38,241 nucleotides of DNA, from positions 60,164 through 98,404 of the forward strand of contig DEFA01000016.1 of assembly GCA_002350525.1 (NCBI GenBank), given 5' to 3'. The notes below the pieces were generated by a model that saw only the letters and a list, made by a program, of their open reading frames with translations, was not told the DNA's origin and ran no database searches. The stretch comes from Lachnospiraceae bacterium UBA2864 (lineage in GTDB: Bacteria > Bacillota > Clostridia > Lachnospirales > Lachnospiraceae). The position numbers were made by a program, and so were the translations under genes. Shown here piece by piece: positions 7,053 to 16,183 of the stretch (position 1 is the stretch's first letter; each line of letters begins with the position of its first letter).

Positions 7053-7577
7053 ATGGCACTCAGAACAATCAGAGTAGACGGAGATGACGTATTAAGAAAG
7101 GTGTGTAAGCCTGTAAAGCAGATGAAGCCTCGTACGGAGGAACTGATCGACGACATGTTTGAAACAATGTATGCTGCCAACGGTGTAGGACTTGCCGCAC
7201 CACAGGTTGGCGTGCTTAAGAGAATAGTTGTAATAGACGTGATGGACGGAAATCCGCTTGTACTTATCAATCCGGAAATTGTTGAAGAGGACGGAGAACA
7301 GGTGGGACCTGAAGGCTGCCTCTCACTTCCGGGACTTGAAGGAGAAGTTACAAGACCCGAACATGTCATATGTAAAGCACTCGACAGAAATATGGATGAG
7401 ATAACAGTAGAGGGAACCGGACTTCTTGCAAGAGCTATATGTCATGAGCTGGATCACCTGGACGGAATTCTCTACAAAGATAAGGTCAACGACGGACTTC
7501 ACAGAGTTCAGCCGGCAGATCCGGATGATTTTGATGATGAATACGAAGATGAGGATGAAGAATCTACGGAAGAATAA
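7053..7577 (+). CDS. def: Peptide deformylase
   Basis: It removes the formyl group from nascent N-terminal formyl-methionine. All three family motifs are present: GVGLAAPQVG (motif 1), EGCLSLPG with the metal-ligand Cys (motif 2) and CHELDHLDG with the HExxH metal site (motif 3). Of 174 residues, the last ~25 form a very acidic Asp/Glu tail not needed for the fold. AGGAGAG precedes the ATG. The neighbour fmt encodes the enzyme that adds the formyl group, the usual def-fmt pairing, 19 nt apart. Confidence 0.97.
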   Translation: MALRTIRVDGDDVLRKVCKPVKQMKPRTEELIDDMFETMYAANGVGLAAPQVGVLKRIVVIDVMDGNPLVLINPEIVEEDGEQVGPEGCLSLPGLEGEVTRPEHVICKALDRNMDEITVEGTGLLARAICHELDHLDGILYKDKVNDGLHRVQPADPDDFDDEYEDEDEESTEE

Positions 7578-7596
7578 TTGACCGGAGGGCGGATTA

Positions 7597-8535
7597 TTGA
7601 AGATAGTTTATATGGGTACACCGGACTTTGCGGTTGCACCTCTTAAGAAGATAGCCGAAGCGGGATATGATATAGAAGCGGTATTCACACAGCCGGACAG
7701 ACAGAAGGGAAGAGGTAAGAAGGTGGCTTATTCGGATGTGAAAACAGCTGCCATAGAACTCGGACTTGAGGAAAGAATCTATCAGCCGGAGAAACTGAGG
7801 GATGCAGAGTATGTCAAGATACTTAAGAATATAGCTCCCGACCTTATAGTGGTTGCGGCCTATGGACAGATCCTTTCACAGGAAATCCTGGATATTCCGA
7901 GGCTCGGATGTGTAAATATTCACGCCTCACTTCTTCCGAAATACAGAGGTGCTTCGCCGATAGAAGCATCTATAATGAATGGTGACGAGAAGACCGGAAT
8001 AACAATCATGTATATGGCCAAAGGCCTTGATACGGGTGATATTATAACGAAGGGTGAAATTCCTATCGAAGCTGATGACACAACAGAGACTCTTACGGAG
8101 AAACTGTCTCTTCTGGGTGCACAGCTTATAGTGGATACCATTCCGGGCCTTATGGACGGAACAGCCGAGAGAACTCCTCAGAATGATGAAGAGAGCTGTT
8201 ATGCCGGAAAACTGGATAAAGATATGGGTAATCTTGATTTCAGCCGTCCGGCAGAGGAACTCGAGAGACTTATAAGAGCTCTTAATCCTTGGCCGTGTGC
8301 GTACTCGACACTTGACGGAAAGAGTCTTAAGATATTCGGTTCGAGAGTAGAGCAGAGTGACAGTGATGCGGCTCCGGGAACGGTCATAAATGTTACGAAG
8401 AAGCTTATAACCGTGCGCTGTGGCGTCGGAGCACTTACTATAACAAAGCTTCAGCCGGAAGGAAAGAAGCCAATGGACACGGTAGCATTTCTGAATGGCT
8501 ATAAAGTGTCTGTCGGAGATGTATTCGGCAGATAA
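7597..8535 (+). CDS. fmt: Methionyl-tRNA formyltransferase
   Basis: It formylates initiator Met-tRNA using 10-formyltetrahydrofolate. The 312 residues match the family. N-terminal Rossmann start: KIVYMGTPDFAV. Catalytic region: NIHASLLPKYRGASPI with the conserved Asn and His, then GLDTGDII. The C-terminal OB-like domain binds tRNA (about 205-312). The start is TTG at 7597, with GGAGGG about 9 nt upstream; the next ATG would cut the first beta-strand. It sits in def-fmt-rsmB, a widely conserved order. Confidence 0.96.
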   Translation: MKIVYMGTPDFAVAPLKKIAEAGYDIEAVFTQPDRQKGRGKKVAYSDVKTAAIELGLEERIYQPEKLRDAEYVKILKNIAPDLIVVAAYGQILSQEILDIPRLGCVNIHASLLPKYRGASPIEASIMNGDEKTGITIMYMAKGLDTGDIITKGEIPIEADDTTETLTEKLSLLGAQLIVDTIPGLMDGTAERTPQNDEESCYAGKLDKDMGNLDFSRPAEELERLIRALNPWPCAYSTLDGKSLKIFGSRVEQSDSDAAPGTVINVTKKLITVRCGVGALTITKLQPEGKKPMDTVAFLNGYKVSVGDVFGR

Positions 8536-8556
8536 GGATCAGGTTAGGATTATTCT

Positions 8557-10893
8557 ATGGATATAGATTCAAGGGACATAGCATACAGAATACTTCTTGA
8601 AGTCGAGAAGGACGGAGGATTTATGGGGGATGCACTGGAAGTGGCTCTCAGAAAGAATCAGTTCTCGGATAAGAAGGAAAGAGCCTTTCTTACAAGACTC
8701 ACGGAAGGAGTGACCGAAAGACGGCTTACTTTGGACTTCCTTATCAGAAAGTTTTCAAAGACACCTTTCAAGAAGCTTAAGCCGGAGATACTTACCCTGC
8801 TCAGAATGGGAATCTACCAGATCGTATATATGGATTCTGTTCCGGACAGAGCTGCGGTTAGCGAGACGGTGAAACTTACGGAGAAACATAAACTGAAGAG
8901 TCTTACGGGATTTGTAAATGCGGTTCTGAGAGCCGTTATCACGGCGGGAGAAGAGAATCGTCTTAACGGAATGATAGGTTCTTCCAAGGAAGTGAGATAT
9001 TCAACTCCTGAATGGATATGCGCTTTTCTTACCGGAAAATACGGTAAGGAACAGGCTGACAGGATACTTTCTTCACAGTTTGAAGACCGCCCCCTGACTA
9101 TAAGAGTGAACCGCAGCAAGATACAGGTAGATGAGTTATGTAAACTAATGTCTGATGCGGGAGTTAAGACTGAAAGAGGAAAATATTCCGAAAACTCTCT
9201 CAGGATAAGCGGTTACGATCATGTGAGAAAACTTCCGGGGTATGGGAAGGGCTATTTCTCGGTGCAGGATGAAAGTTCGGCATTTGCGATAGAAAGACTT
9301 TTTACACACTCTGCCGCAGATAATAAGGGTCCGATCAAAGTGCTGGATCTCTGTGCGGCTCCGGGAGGAAAGTCCCTCTATATGGCAGAACTTCTGGGCG
9401 ACAGAGGAAGTATTACGTCAAGGGACATTTCCGAGGATAAGACGGATCTTATCCGGGAAAACGCAGAACGTCTCGGGCTATCCAATGTTACGATAGAAGA
9501 AAGAGATGCGGCAAGTCTGGACGGAGACTGGATTGGCCGCGCTGATGTGGTAATAGCGGATGTCCCATGCTCGGGACTCGGAGTTATGGGACATAAAAAT
9601 GATATAAAGTATCACGTTTCACAGGAAGGGATGAAGGAACTGGCTGAGCAGGCTTCAATCATCATAAGGAATGCCGCCATGTATGTTAAGCCGGGCGGAG
9701 TCCTGATGTATTCTACATGTACGATCAATCCCGGTGAAAACGGTGATGTGGTAAGGGAATATATGGAAAACGGCGGAACAGACGAAGGCTTCGGGATAAT
9801 TGAAGAGAAGACATTTCTTCAGGGCGTGGATGATTGTGACGGATTCTACTATGCGCTTCTTAAGAAGAAGGCGGATATATCATCTATGTATCCGGAGGAA
9901 CTGGAACAATATCTGACAGGACTCGGATATCCAAAGTTCCGTTCGGCACAGGTATTCTCCTGGCTGCATGAGAAATATGTTGGCAGTGCGGGGGATATGA
10001 CGAATCTCCCGAAGGAAATGAGAGAGAAACTGGATAAGGAAATGCTCCATGTCGAAGAGGAAACCCGTCAGGAATCAAAGATAGACGGTACTATCAAATT
10101 CCTTTTCAGAATGGAAGACGGACAGATGATCGAGACTGTTTTCATGAAGTATCATCACGGAAACTCCATCTGTATATCCAGTCAGTGCGGATGCGCGATG
10201 GGGTGCAAGTTCTGTGCATCGACCATCGGAGGCTGTATCAGAAATCTAACGGCAAGTGAGATGCTCGGACAGATATATGCTGCCATGAGGATCACAGGAG
10301 AGAGAATCTCCAATGTAGTTGTAATGGGTACCGGCGAACCATTGCAGAATTACGATAATCTTATCAGATTCATAAGGCTTATCACCTCCGAAAAGGGATA
10401 TAATCTTTCGGTAAGAAATATTACGGTTTCCACCTGTGGTATAGTACCGAAGATAGATAAACTGGCGAAGGAGGGGCTGCCTATAACACTGGCACTCTCG
10501 CTTCATGCACCGACAGACGAGCTGAGGCGTACACTTATGCCGGTTGCTAACCGCTATACACTTAGGGAGACGCTGGAAGCCTGCGAAAGATATTTCGATA
10601 AGACCGGAAGACGTCTTACGGCGGAGTACAGCCTTATGCACGGTATAAATGATACAAGGGAATGCGGAGAAACCTTGGGAACGCTTCTGAAGGGCCGCGG
10701 TTTCCATGTAAATCTTATTCCGGTCAATCCCGTAGATGAGACGGATTTTAAGCCAGGCAACGCTTCAGACATTCAGGCCTTCAAGAAAATACTTGAAAAA
10801 TACGGAATAAATGTTACTATTAGAAGAGGTTTGGGCGCAGATATTGACGCTGCGTGCGGGCAATTACGAAGACGGAGGGAAACGAACAGTTGA
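8557..10893 (+). CDS. rsmB-rlmN: Fusion of 16S rRNA m5C967 methyltransferase (RsmB) and 23S rRNA m2A2503/tRNA m2A37 methyltransferase (RlmN)
   Basis: A single 778-residue reading frame holds two complete enzymes. Residues ~1-437 are RsmB: an NusB-like N-terminal domain (to ~145), SAM motif DLCAAPGGKS, and catalytic cysteines in VPCSGLG (C338) and YSTCTINPGENG (C388). Residues ~440-778 are RlmN: radical-SAM cluster cysteines in CAMGCKFC (C546, C550, C553), the conserved C539 (equivalent to E. coli C118) and the methyl-carrying C767 in DIDAACGQL (equivalent to C355). The junction is ALLKKKADISSMYPEEL, where separate genes normally have a stop and a start. There is almost no linker, and nothing essential is lost from either half. 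In related genomes rsmB and rlmN are usually adjacent separate genes. A base-level sequencing error removing the stop is possible, but every key residue being in frame favours a real fusion. Confidence 0.9.
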   Translation: MDIDSRDIAYRILLEVEKDGGFMGDALEVALRKNQFSDKKERAFLTRLTEGVTERRLTLDFLIRKFSKTPFKKLKPEILTLLRMGIYQIVYMDSVPDRAAVSETVKLTEKHKLKSLTGFVNAVLRAVITAGEENRLNGMIGSSKEVRYSTPEWICAFLTGKYGKEQADRILSSQFEDRPLTIRVNRSKIQVDELCKLMSDAGVKTERGKYSENSLRISGYDHVRKLPGYGKGYFSVQDESSAFAIERLFTHSAADNKGPIKVLDLCAAPGGKSLYMAELLGDRGSITSRDISEDKTDLIRENAERLGLSNVTIEERDAASLDGDWIGRADVVIADVPCSGLGVMGHKNDIKYHVSQEGMKELAEQASIIIRNAAMYVKPGGVLMYSTCTINPGENGDVVREYMENGGTDEGFGIIEEKTFLQGVDDCDGFYYALLKKKADISSMYPEELEQYLTGLGYPKFRSAQVFSWLHEKYVGSAGDMTNLPKEMREKLDKEMLHVEEETRQESKIDGTIKFLFRMEDGQMIETVFMKYHHGNSICISSQCGCAMGCKFCASTIGGCIRNLTASEMLGQIYAAMRITGERISNVVVMGTGEPLQNYDNLIRFIRLITSEKGYNLSVRNITVSTCGIVPKIDKLAKEGLPITLALSLHAPTDELRRTLMPVANRYTLRETLEACERYFDKTGRRLTAEYSLMHGINDTRECGETLGTLLKGRGFHVNLIPVNPVDETDFKPGNASDIQAFKKILEKYGINVTIRRGLGADIDAACGQLRRRRETNS

Positions 10894-11609
10894 TTTCTGT
10901 AGGCAGAACTGATAAGGGCAGAAAACGCAGCAATAATCAGGACTGTATCTTTGTTAGTGATGGTCCCATAGGTCCGCTTCCGAACCTGTATATAGTAGCT
11001 GATGGAATGGGTGGTCATGCCGCGGGAGATTTTGCGTCCAGGTTTGCCATCTCTGTTATGCTGGATTTTATTAAGAAATCTACCATAACCAATCCGATAT
11101 CGCTGCTTAAGCGTGCCATGATCCTTGCCAGCAATGAGATATATAAAGAAGCTGAGAAGGATAAGGATAAGATGGGCATGGGTACCACTATGGTGGCATG
11201 CGTTATTGACGGAAATGAAGCTTATATCGCCAATATCGGCGACAGCAGGCTTTATATTATAAATGATAATATTAAGCAGATCACGCTGGATCACAGTCTG
11301 GTCGAGGAACTTATCAGGACGGGACAGCTTGATCGTAAAAAAGGCAGAAATCATCCCGAGAGGAATATCATAACCCGCGCAATGGGTTCAAGGGATGAAG
11401 CGATGCCTGATTTTTTTGAGATAACTCTGAATCCGGGAGACCGCATACTTATGTGTTCGGACGGACTCTCGAATATGGTTGAGAATGATGAGATAAGAGA
11501 TATTATCACAGAAGCAAGATCACCCGAGATTGCGGTTGAGATGCTTATAGAGAAAGCTAATTATTATGGCGGTAATGACAATATATCCGTTATAGTGGTA
11601 AGTTGCTAG
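10890..11609 (+). CDS. stp: PP2C-family Ser/Thr protein phosphatase (Stp/PrpC)
   Basis: It dephosphorylates targets of the PASTA kinase encoded next. About 239 residues. Metal-binding and family motifs in order: RSNNQD, VADGMGGHAAGD, GMGTTMV, NIGDSRLY, ITRAMG, MCSDGLSNM, GGNDNISVIVV. The best start is TTG at 10890, which overlaps the rlmN stop as TTGA and has GGAGG 11 nt upstream. A GTG at 10854 is possible but adds 12 residues not typical of the family. Overlap with the RlmN end implies translational coupling. It is 12 nt before prkC, the standard stp-prkC pair. Confidence 0.95.
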   Translation: MISVGRTDKGRKRSNNQDCIFVSDGPIGPLPNLYIVADGMGGHAAGDFASRFAISVMLDFIKKSTITNPISLLKRAMILASNEIYKEAEKDKDKMGMGTTMVACVIDGNEAYIANIGDSRLYIINDNIKQITLDHSLVEELIRTGQLDRKKGRNHPERNIITRAMGSRDEAMPDFFEITLNPGDRILMCSDGLSNMVENDEIRDIITEARSPEIAVEMLIEKANYYGGNDNISVIVVSC

Positions 11610-11621
11610 TGAGGTAAGAAC

Positions 11622-13925
11622 ATGCTAAAACCGGGAACTATTCTGGATGACAGATATGAGATAATAGATGTAGTCGGAACAGGCGGAATGTCTACGGTCT
11701 ACAGGGCCAAGGATGAAAGACTCAAGAGATTTGTGGCTATTAAGGTGCTGAAATCCGATTACAGCAGTGACGCTAACTTTGTTTCAAAGTTCCGTGCCGA
11801 GGCACAATCATCTGCAGGACTTACGCATCCTAACATTGTCAGCGTATATGACGTATGTGAGGATGACGGAAGATATTTTATAGTTATGGAGCTCGTAGAG
11901 GGAATAACTCTTAAGGAGTATATTAATCTTAACGGAAGACTCTCCATGGATCAGGCACTGAATTTTTCAATTCAGATTGCTTCCGGTCTTGAGGCAGCCC
12001 ATGAACATCATGTCATTCACAGAGACATCAAGCCTCAGAATATAATAGTATCGAAGAGCGGAACCATTAAGGTTACGGACTTCGGTATAGCAAAGGCTGC
12101 AACTTCAACTACCATGTCTACAACAGGCATCGGTTCTGTTCACTATATCTCACCTGAACAGGCCAGAGGCGGCTACAGCGATGAGAGAAGTGACATATAT
12201 TCACTTGGTATAACCATGTATGAGATGGTTACGGGCCGTGTTCCTTTTGAAGGAGATACTAACGTAGCTATAGCACTCATGCATATTCAGAATGATCTGA
12301 TACCTCCTCGCGAACTGTATCCGGATATATATCAGAGCTTTGAGAAGATCATTCTTAAGGCTACACAGAAGAAGCCGGAGAGAAGATATCTCACTGCGGC
12401 TGCTCTTATTGCGGATTTAAAGAGGGTTAAGGACAACCCTAGTATAGATATAATCGTTGCACCTGCTCAGTCGGTTTCCAATGCACCTACTCAGCAGTTT
12501 TCAACCGAGGATATGAGAAAGATCAAGAACGAATCTTCACAGAAGAGAGATGTTGATGAGCTTGATGCTGCAATTGCCGCAGCGGGAAGAAGCCAGATGA
12601 CATCTTCGGATATTGTTCCGGACACCGGTCGTATTGAGGAACTTCTCAATCAGAATGATGATGAGCTTGAAGAAATCTATGAAGAGGAAGCTCCTGCTCC
12701 TCGTAAGAAGGGTTCCGTAAAGAAATACAGAGATGATTTTGATGAAGAAGATGATGAGGAAGATGTATATGCTGCACCTTCGGAATATGACGATGACCCT
12801 GACGGAGGAGTAGATCCGAAACTTGAGAAAGCTGTTATGATAGGCGGAATTGCGGCGGCTGTTATAATTGCTGCAATTATCTTTGCACTTGTGGGAAGTG
12901 TAATGGGCTGGTTTAAGTTCGGAAGCAAGAAGGATAAGGATACAACCGAAACAGAGACATCGACTGTTACGACTGAAACCGCTACCGAGGATACTACGGA
13001 AGCATCAACGGAAGAAGAGATAATCAAGATGCTTGACGTTGAAGGATACACTTTGGAGAAAGCTCTGAAGAATCTCGAGGACGCCGGCTTCACTAATGTT
13101 AAGACTGAAGAGGTTTTCGATGCGGAAGTTATCGAGGGCTATATTGTAGAGCAGAGTGTTGAAGCGAGAAAAGAGATTCATGCTTCGGATGAGATCATTC
13201 TTAAAGTCAGCAAGGGACCTGAAGATTTTGAAGTCCCTGATGTAGTTGGTAAGTCGGTATCGGAAGCCGATGAACTTATAAAGGAGCATTTCAACCCGAC
13301 ACATTCTTATGAGAACAGTGATACAGTTGAGAAGGATCATATTATATCTCAGAGCGTAAATGGCGGTGAGAAACTTGCGGGCGGTTCTGTTATTACACTT
13401 GTCGTAAGTAACGGTAAGGAGATAAAGCAGGCAGTTGTTCCTAATCTTTATAACATGAGCGAAGCTTCAGCAAAGCAGGCTTTAACAGATGCCAAGCTTT
13501 CTGTAGGAAGTGTAACTACAGAGTTTAATTCTGAAGTTGCGGCAGGAAATGTTATCAGACAGAGTATAGCAGCAAACACCGAGACAACAGAGGGAACAGT
13601 GGTTGACTTTGTTGTAAGTGCAGGTGTTAAGGCTGTTACATATACAGGAAATGTATCGGGAAGTATCATTTGTGATGATGAAGGCTTCCTTGAGTCACTG
13701 GATTCAGTAACCGTAACTGTATATATCCAGGATGCTTCCGGCAGTCATGAAGTATTCTCTTCAAATGTCGGAAAAGACCTTGCGGGTACGATCAATGTAT
13801 CAGGTAAGGCTACAGGACTCAGCTATAATGACGGTTCCGTAACATATACGGTCAAGGATGGAGCCGGTAATGATATATCAGGAAGATATACCAAGAATGT
13901 AACCGTAACCTATAACAATGAGTAA
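11622..13925 (+). CDS. prkC: PASTA-domain Ser/Thr protein kinase
   Basis: A membrane kinase that senses muropeptides or lipid II and regulates cell-wall growth, division and dormancy exit. Kinase domain about 1-275: GTGGMSTVY glycine loop, VAIKVLK, HRDIKPQN (catalytic D135), DFGIAKA, SPEQARGG. An acidic Asp/Glu-rich juxtamembrane stretch (~310-400) follows, then one transmembrane helix (~404-428) and a Thr/Glu-rich linker. Three PASTA domains span ~467-533, 534-601 and 604-672. An extra ~95-residue beta-rich C-terminal region with repeated Gly/Ser/Thr-Val strands is not a typical PASTA repeat. GAGGT precedes the ATG. Its partner phosphatase stp is directly upstream, and a likely substrate, IreB, is encoded at 30680. 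Confidence 0.96.
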   Translation: MLKPGTILDDRYEIIDVVGTGGMSTVYRAKDERLKRFVAIKVLKSDYSSDANFVSKFRAEAQSSAGLTHPNIVSVYDVCEDDGRYFIVMELVEGITLKEYINLNGRLSMDQALNFSIQIASGLEAAHEHHVIHRDIKPQNIIVSKSGTIKVTDFGIAKAATSTTMSTTGIGSVHYISPEQARGGYSDERSDIYSLGITMYEMVTGRVPFEGDTNVAIALMHIQNDLIPPRELYPDIYQSFEKIILKATQKKPERRYLTAAALIADLKRVKDNPSIDIIVAPAQSVSNAPTQQFSTEDMRKIKNESSQKRDVDELDAAIAAAGRSQMTSSDIVPDTGRIEELLNQNDDELEEIYEEEAPAPRKKGSVKKYRDDFDEEDDEEDVYAAPSEYDDDPDGGVDPKLEKAVMIGGIAAAVIIAAIIFALVGSVMGWFKFGSKKDKDTTETETSTVTTETATEDTTEASTEEEIIKMLDVEGYTLEKALKNLEDAGFTNVKTEEVFDAEVIEGYIVEQSVEARKEIHASDEIILKVSKGPEDFEVPDVVGKSVSEADELIKEHFNPTHSYENSDTVEKDHIISQSVNGGEKLAGGSVITLVVSNGKEIKQAVVPNLYNMSEASAKQALTDAKLSVGSVTTEFNSEVAAGNVIRQSIAANTETTEGTVVDFVVSAGVKAVTYTGNVSGSIICDDEGFLESLDSVTVTVYIQDASGSHEVFSSNVGKDLAGTINVSGKATGLSYNDGSVTYTVKDGAGNDISGRYTKNVTVTYNNE

Positions 13926-13936
13926 GTGAGGACGCA

Positions 13937-14803
13937 TTGAAGGGACGAATTGTTAAGGGCATCGGCGGATTCTATTATACGGATACCGGTTCGGACATCT
14001 ATGAATGTAAAGCCAGAGGTGTGTTCAGGAAGAATGGGATCACACCGCTGGTAGGTGACCGGTGTGAGATAGATATAGTTGATGCAGAGAAGAAAACCGG
14101 TAATATAACCAGAATCCTACCAAGGACGTCGGTACTTTCCCGCCCGGCAGCTGCAAACGCTGACCAGGCGGTTATGATTTTTGCAGTAAAAAAGCCTGTA
14201 ATAAGTACGGGGCTTTTGGACCGATTTCTGATAAATATGGAAATGCAGGATCTGGAGACGGTCATCGTATTCAGCAAGACCGATTACGGAGAACCTGAAG
14301 AGCTTGAAGCCGTGTACAGGGCTGCGGGCTACAGAGTTATGGGAATATCCAACAAGACAGGAGAAGGCATAGAGGAATTCAAAGATATTCTCAGGGGGAA
14401 AACGAGTGTTCTGTCGGGACCTTCGGGAGTCGGAAAGTCTTCCCTTATCAACAGTCTTCTGGGGAAAGCTTATGCCGAAACGGGAGAGCTTTCCGAAAAG
14501 ATAGGAAGAGGTAAGAATACTACCAGGCATACGGAGCTGATACGCCTGGATAAAGATACATATATCATGGATACGCCGGGATATAGTTCCATCGAGGTTA
14601 TGTGCCGGGATGAAGAACTTCTGGCGGATTATTTCCGGGAATTCAGACCATATCTCGGAACCTGTAGATTTACCGGGTGCAGACACATTTCCGAACCGGA
14701 CTGCAGGGTGAAAGATGCTGTTAAGGAAGGCATAGTATCCGTGGAAAGATATGAGAGTTACAAGCAGATACTCAGTGACATAATGGGGAGAAGAAAGTAC
14801 TAA
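13937..14803 (+). CDS. rsgA: Ribosome small-subunit-dependent GTPase A
   Basis: A circularly permuted GTPase that checks late 30S subunit assembly. N-terminal OB-fold: KGRIVKGIGGFYY. G-motifs in permuted order: G4 FSKTD, then G1 GPSGVGKSS, then G3 DTPGYSS. The C-terminal zinc motif is CRFTGCRHISEPDC. The 288 residues match the family. The start is TTG at 13937 with GTGAGGA upstream, 11 nt after prkC. The prkC-rsgA-rpe-thiN order is conserved in Firmicutes. Confidence 0.96.
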   Translation: MKGRIVKGIGGFYYTDTGSDIYECKARGVFRKNGITPLVGDRCEIDIVDAEKKTGNITRILPRTSVLSRPAAANADQAVMIFAVKKPVISTGLLDRFLINMEMQDLETVIVFSKTDYGEPEELEAVYRAAGYRVMGISNKTGEGIEEFKDILRGKTSVLSGPSGVGKSSLINSLLGKAYAETGELSEKIGRGKNTTRHTELIRLDKDTYIMDTPGYSSIEVMCRDEELLADYFREFRPYLGTCRFTGCRHISEPDCRVKDAVKEGIVSVERYESYKQILSDIMGRRKY

Positions 14804-14823
14804 ACTTCGGGGGATGCGGCACT

Positions 14824-15480
14824 ATGAATATACTGGCACCATCGATGCTATCGATAGATTTTAATCACATGGAAGATAACCTCAGAGAGGTTTACGAAGC
14901 TGGGGCAACGCATCTTCATGTGGACATAATGGACGGTACGTTTGTTCCGAATATTTCATTCGGACCACCGGTAATAAAATTTGTAAGACGTGCGGTTCCG
15001 GATGTCAAGATGGATGTTCATCTTATGGTTCAGGAACCGATCAGACTTATACAGCGCTGGGCAAAGCTCGGGGCTGATATAATTACATTTCATGCGGAGG
15101 CTGCAGTGGATCTGCAAGGCATGATCGATGCAATACATGCTGAGGGTATGAAAGCGGGAATAGCGCTGAAACCGGCAACTCCTGTAAGCAGCATAGAAGA
15201 GGTGGTAAAGGACCTTGATATGATACTTATCATGAGTGTGGAACCGGGATTCGGCGGACAGAAGTTTATGCCTGTTGCACTTGATAAGATCAGGGAAACA
15301 AGAGCACTTCTGGATGAGTACGGCCTTAAGACCGATATAGAGGTTGATGGCGGGATCACATTACAGAACGTGGATGAAGTATTGGGTGCCGGAGCTAATG
15401 TAATAGTAGCGGGTTCGGCTATATTTAATGAAAATCCGGGAGAAAACGTCAGAAAGTTCAAGAAGCATCTCAACGGTTAA
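14824..15480 (+). CDS. rpe: Ribulose-phosphate 3-epimerase
   Basis: It interconverts ribulose 5-phosphate and xylulose 5-phosphate in the pentose phosphate pathway. A TIM-barrel protein of 218 residues. Signature segments: LAPSMLSIDFNHM, HVDIMDGTFVPNISFG (metal-binding His and catalytic Asp), VHLMVQEP, MSVEPGFGGQKF and IEVDGGI (second catalytic Asp), then GANVIVAGSAIF for phosphate binding. GGGGGAT precedes the ATG. It lies 20 nt after rsgA in the same operon. Confidence 0.97.
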   Translation: MNILAPSMLSIDFNHMEDNLREVYEAGATHLHVDIMDGTFVPNISFGPPVIKFVRRAVPDVKMDVHLMVQEPIRLIQRWAKLGADIITFHAEAAVDLQGMIDAIHAEGMKAGIALKPATPVSSIEEVVKDLDMILIMSVEPGFGGQKFMPVALDKIRETRALLDEYGLKTDIEVDGGITLQNVDEVLGAGANVIVAGSAIFNENPGENVRKFKKHLNG

Positions 15481-15520
15481 GAGGAACCTTTGACATAATC
15501 CCGGGTATATAAGGTGTATT

Positions 15521-16168
15521 ATGAAGATACTGATGGTCGCAGGCGGAAAAGTCGATATAGACCAGTTGCTTTACACGGCACGGGATATGAAGAAAAAACC
15601 CGGAGAGGATGATTTATATATAATCGGAATCGACGGAGGGATGAAGACTCTGAAAGAGGCGGGGTTACGCCCTGATATAGGAGTGGGAGATTTTGATTCC
15701 GTAAATGCTTCGGACTACAGTGATACACCTATCGAAAAGCTGTGTCCGGAGAAAGATGATACGGATACAGAACATGCTCTTCATATGGCCATAGAAAAAT
15801 GCCCGGAAGAAATTGTGATAATGGGGGCGACGGGTACGAGGCTCGACCAGACAATAGCAAGCATAGAGCTTCTTAAATATGCAGTCGATGCCGGGATTAA
15901 AGCAATAATACTCGATCCGACTAACAGGATCAGGGTTGCAAAGGGTGAAACGGTTATCACCAAAGATGATTCTTTCGGATATTATCTGTCGGTTATTCCT
16001 TATGCGGAGGAACTGACGGATCTTACCATGAAGGGCTTCAAGTATGAGATAGAAGATTTTAATCTGAAGAAGGGAACCTCGAGATGCATAAGCAATGAGG
16101 TTGTCTCTGAAAAAGCGGTTATATACTGTTCGGGTTATTATATAGTAATGGAAACCTGTGACGGCTAG
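15521..16168 (+). CDS. thiN: Thiamine pyrophosphokinase
   Basis: It transfers pyrophosphate from ATP to thiamine to give thiamine diphosphate. The 215 residues are normal. Motifs: IGIDGGMKTL and DIGVGDFDS in the N-terminal domain, the metal-binding DDTDTEHAL, and GATGTRLDQTIAS. The C-terminal domain carries the thiamine-binding region. No TPP riboswitch is seen in the 40-nt gap before it, so expression probably follows the operon. Confidence 0.94.
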   Translation: MKILMVAGGKVDIDQLLYTARDMKKKPGEDDLYIIGIDGGMKTLKEAGLRPDIGVGDFDSVNASDYSDTPIEKLCPEKDDTDTEHALHMAIEKCPEEIVIMGATGTRLDQTIASIELLKYAVDAGIKAIILDPTNRIRVAKGETVITKDDSFGYYLSVIPYAEELTDLTMKGFKYEIEDFNLKKGTSRCISNEVVSEKAVIYCSGYYIVMETCDG

Positions 16169-16183
16169 GTCGGGGGATGACGG

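Noticed and set aside
15481..15520. TPP riboswitch before thiN
   Set aside because: The gap is only 40 nt and lacks the CUGAGA thi-box motif.
15490..15522. TTGACA before thiN that looks like a -35 box
   Set aside because: No -10 at a usable distance: TATATA lies only 10 bp and TATTAT 21 bp away. thiN is probably read from the operon.
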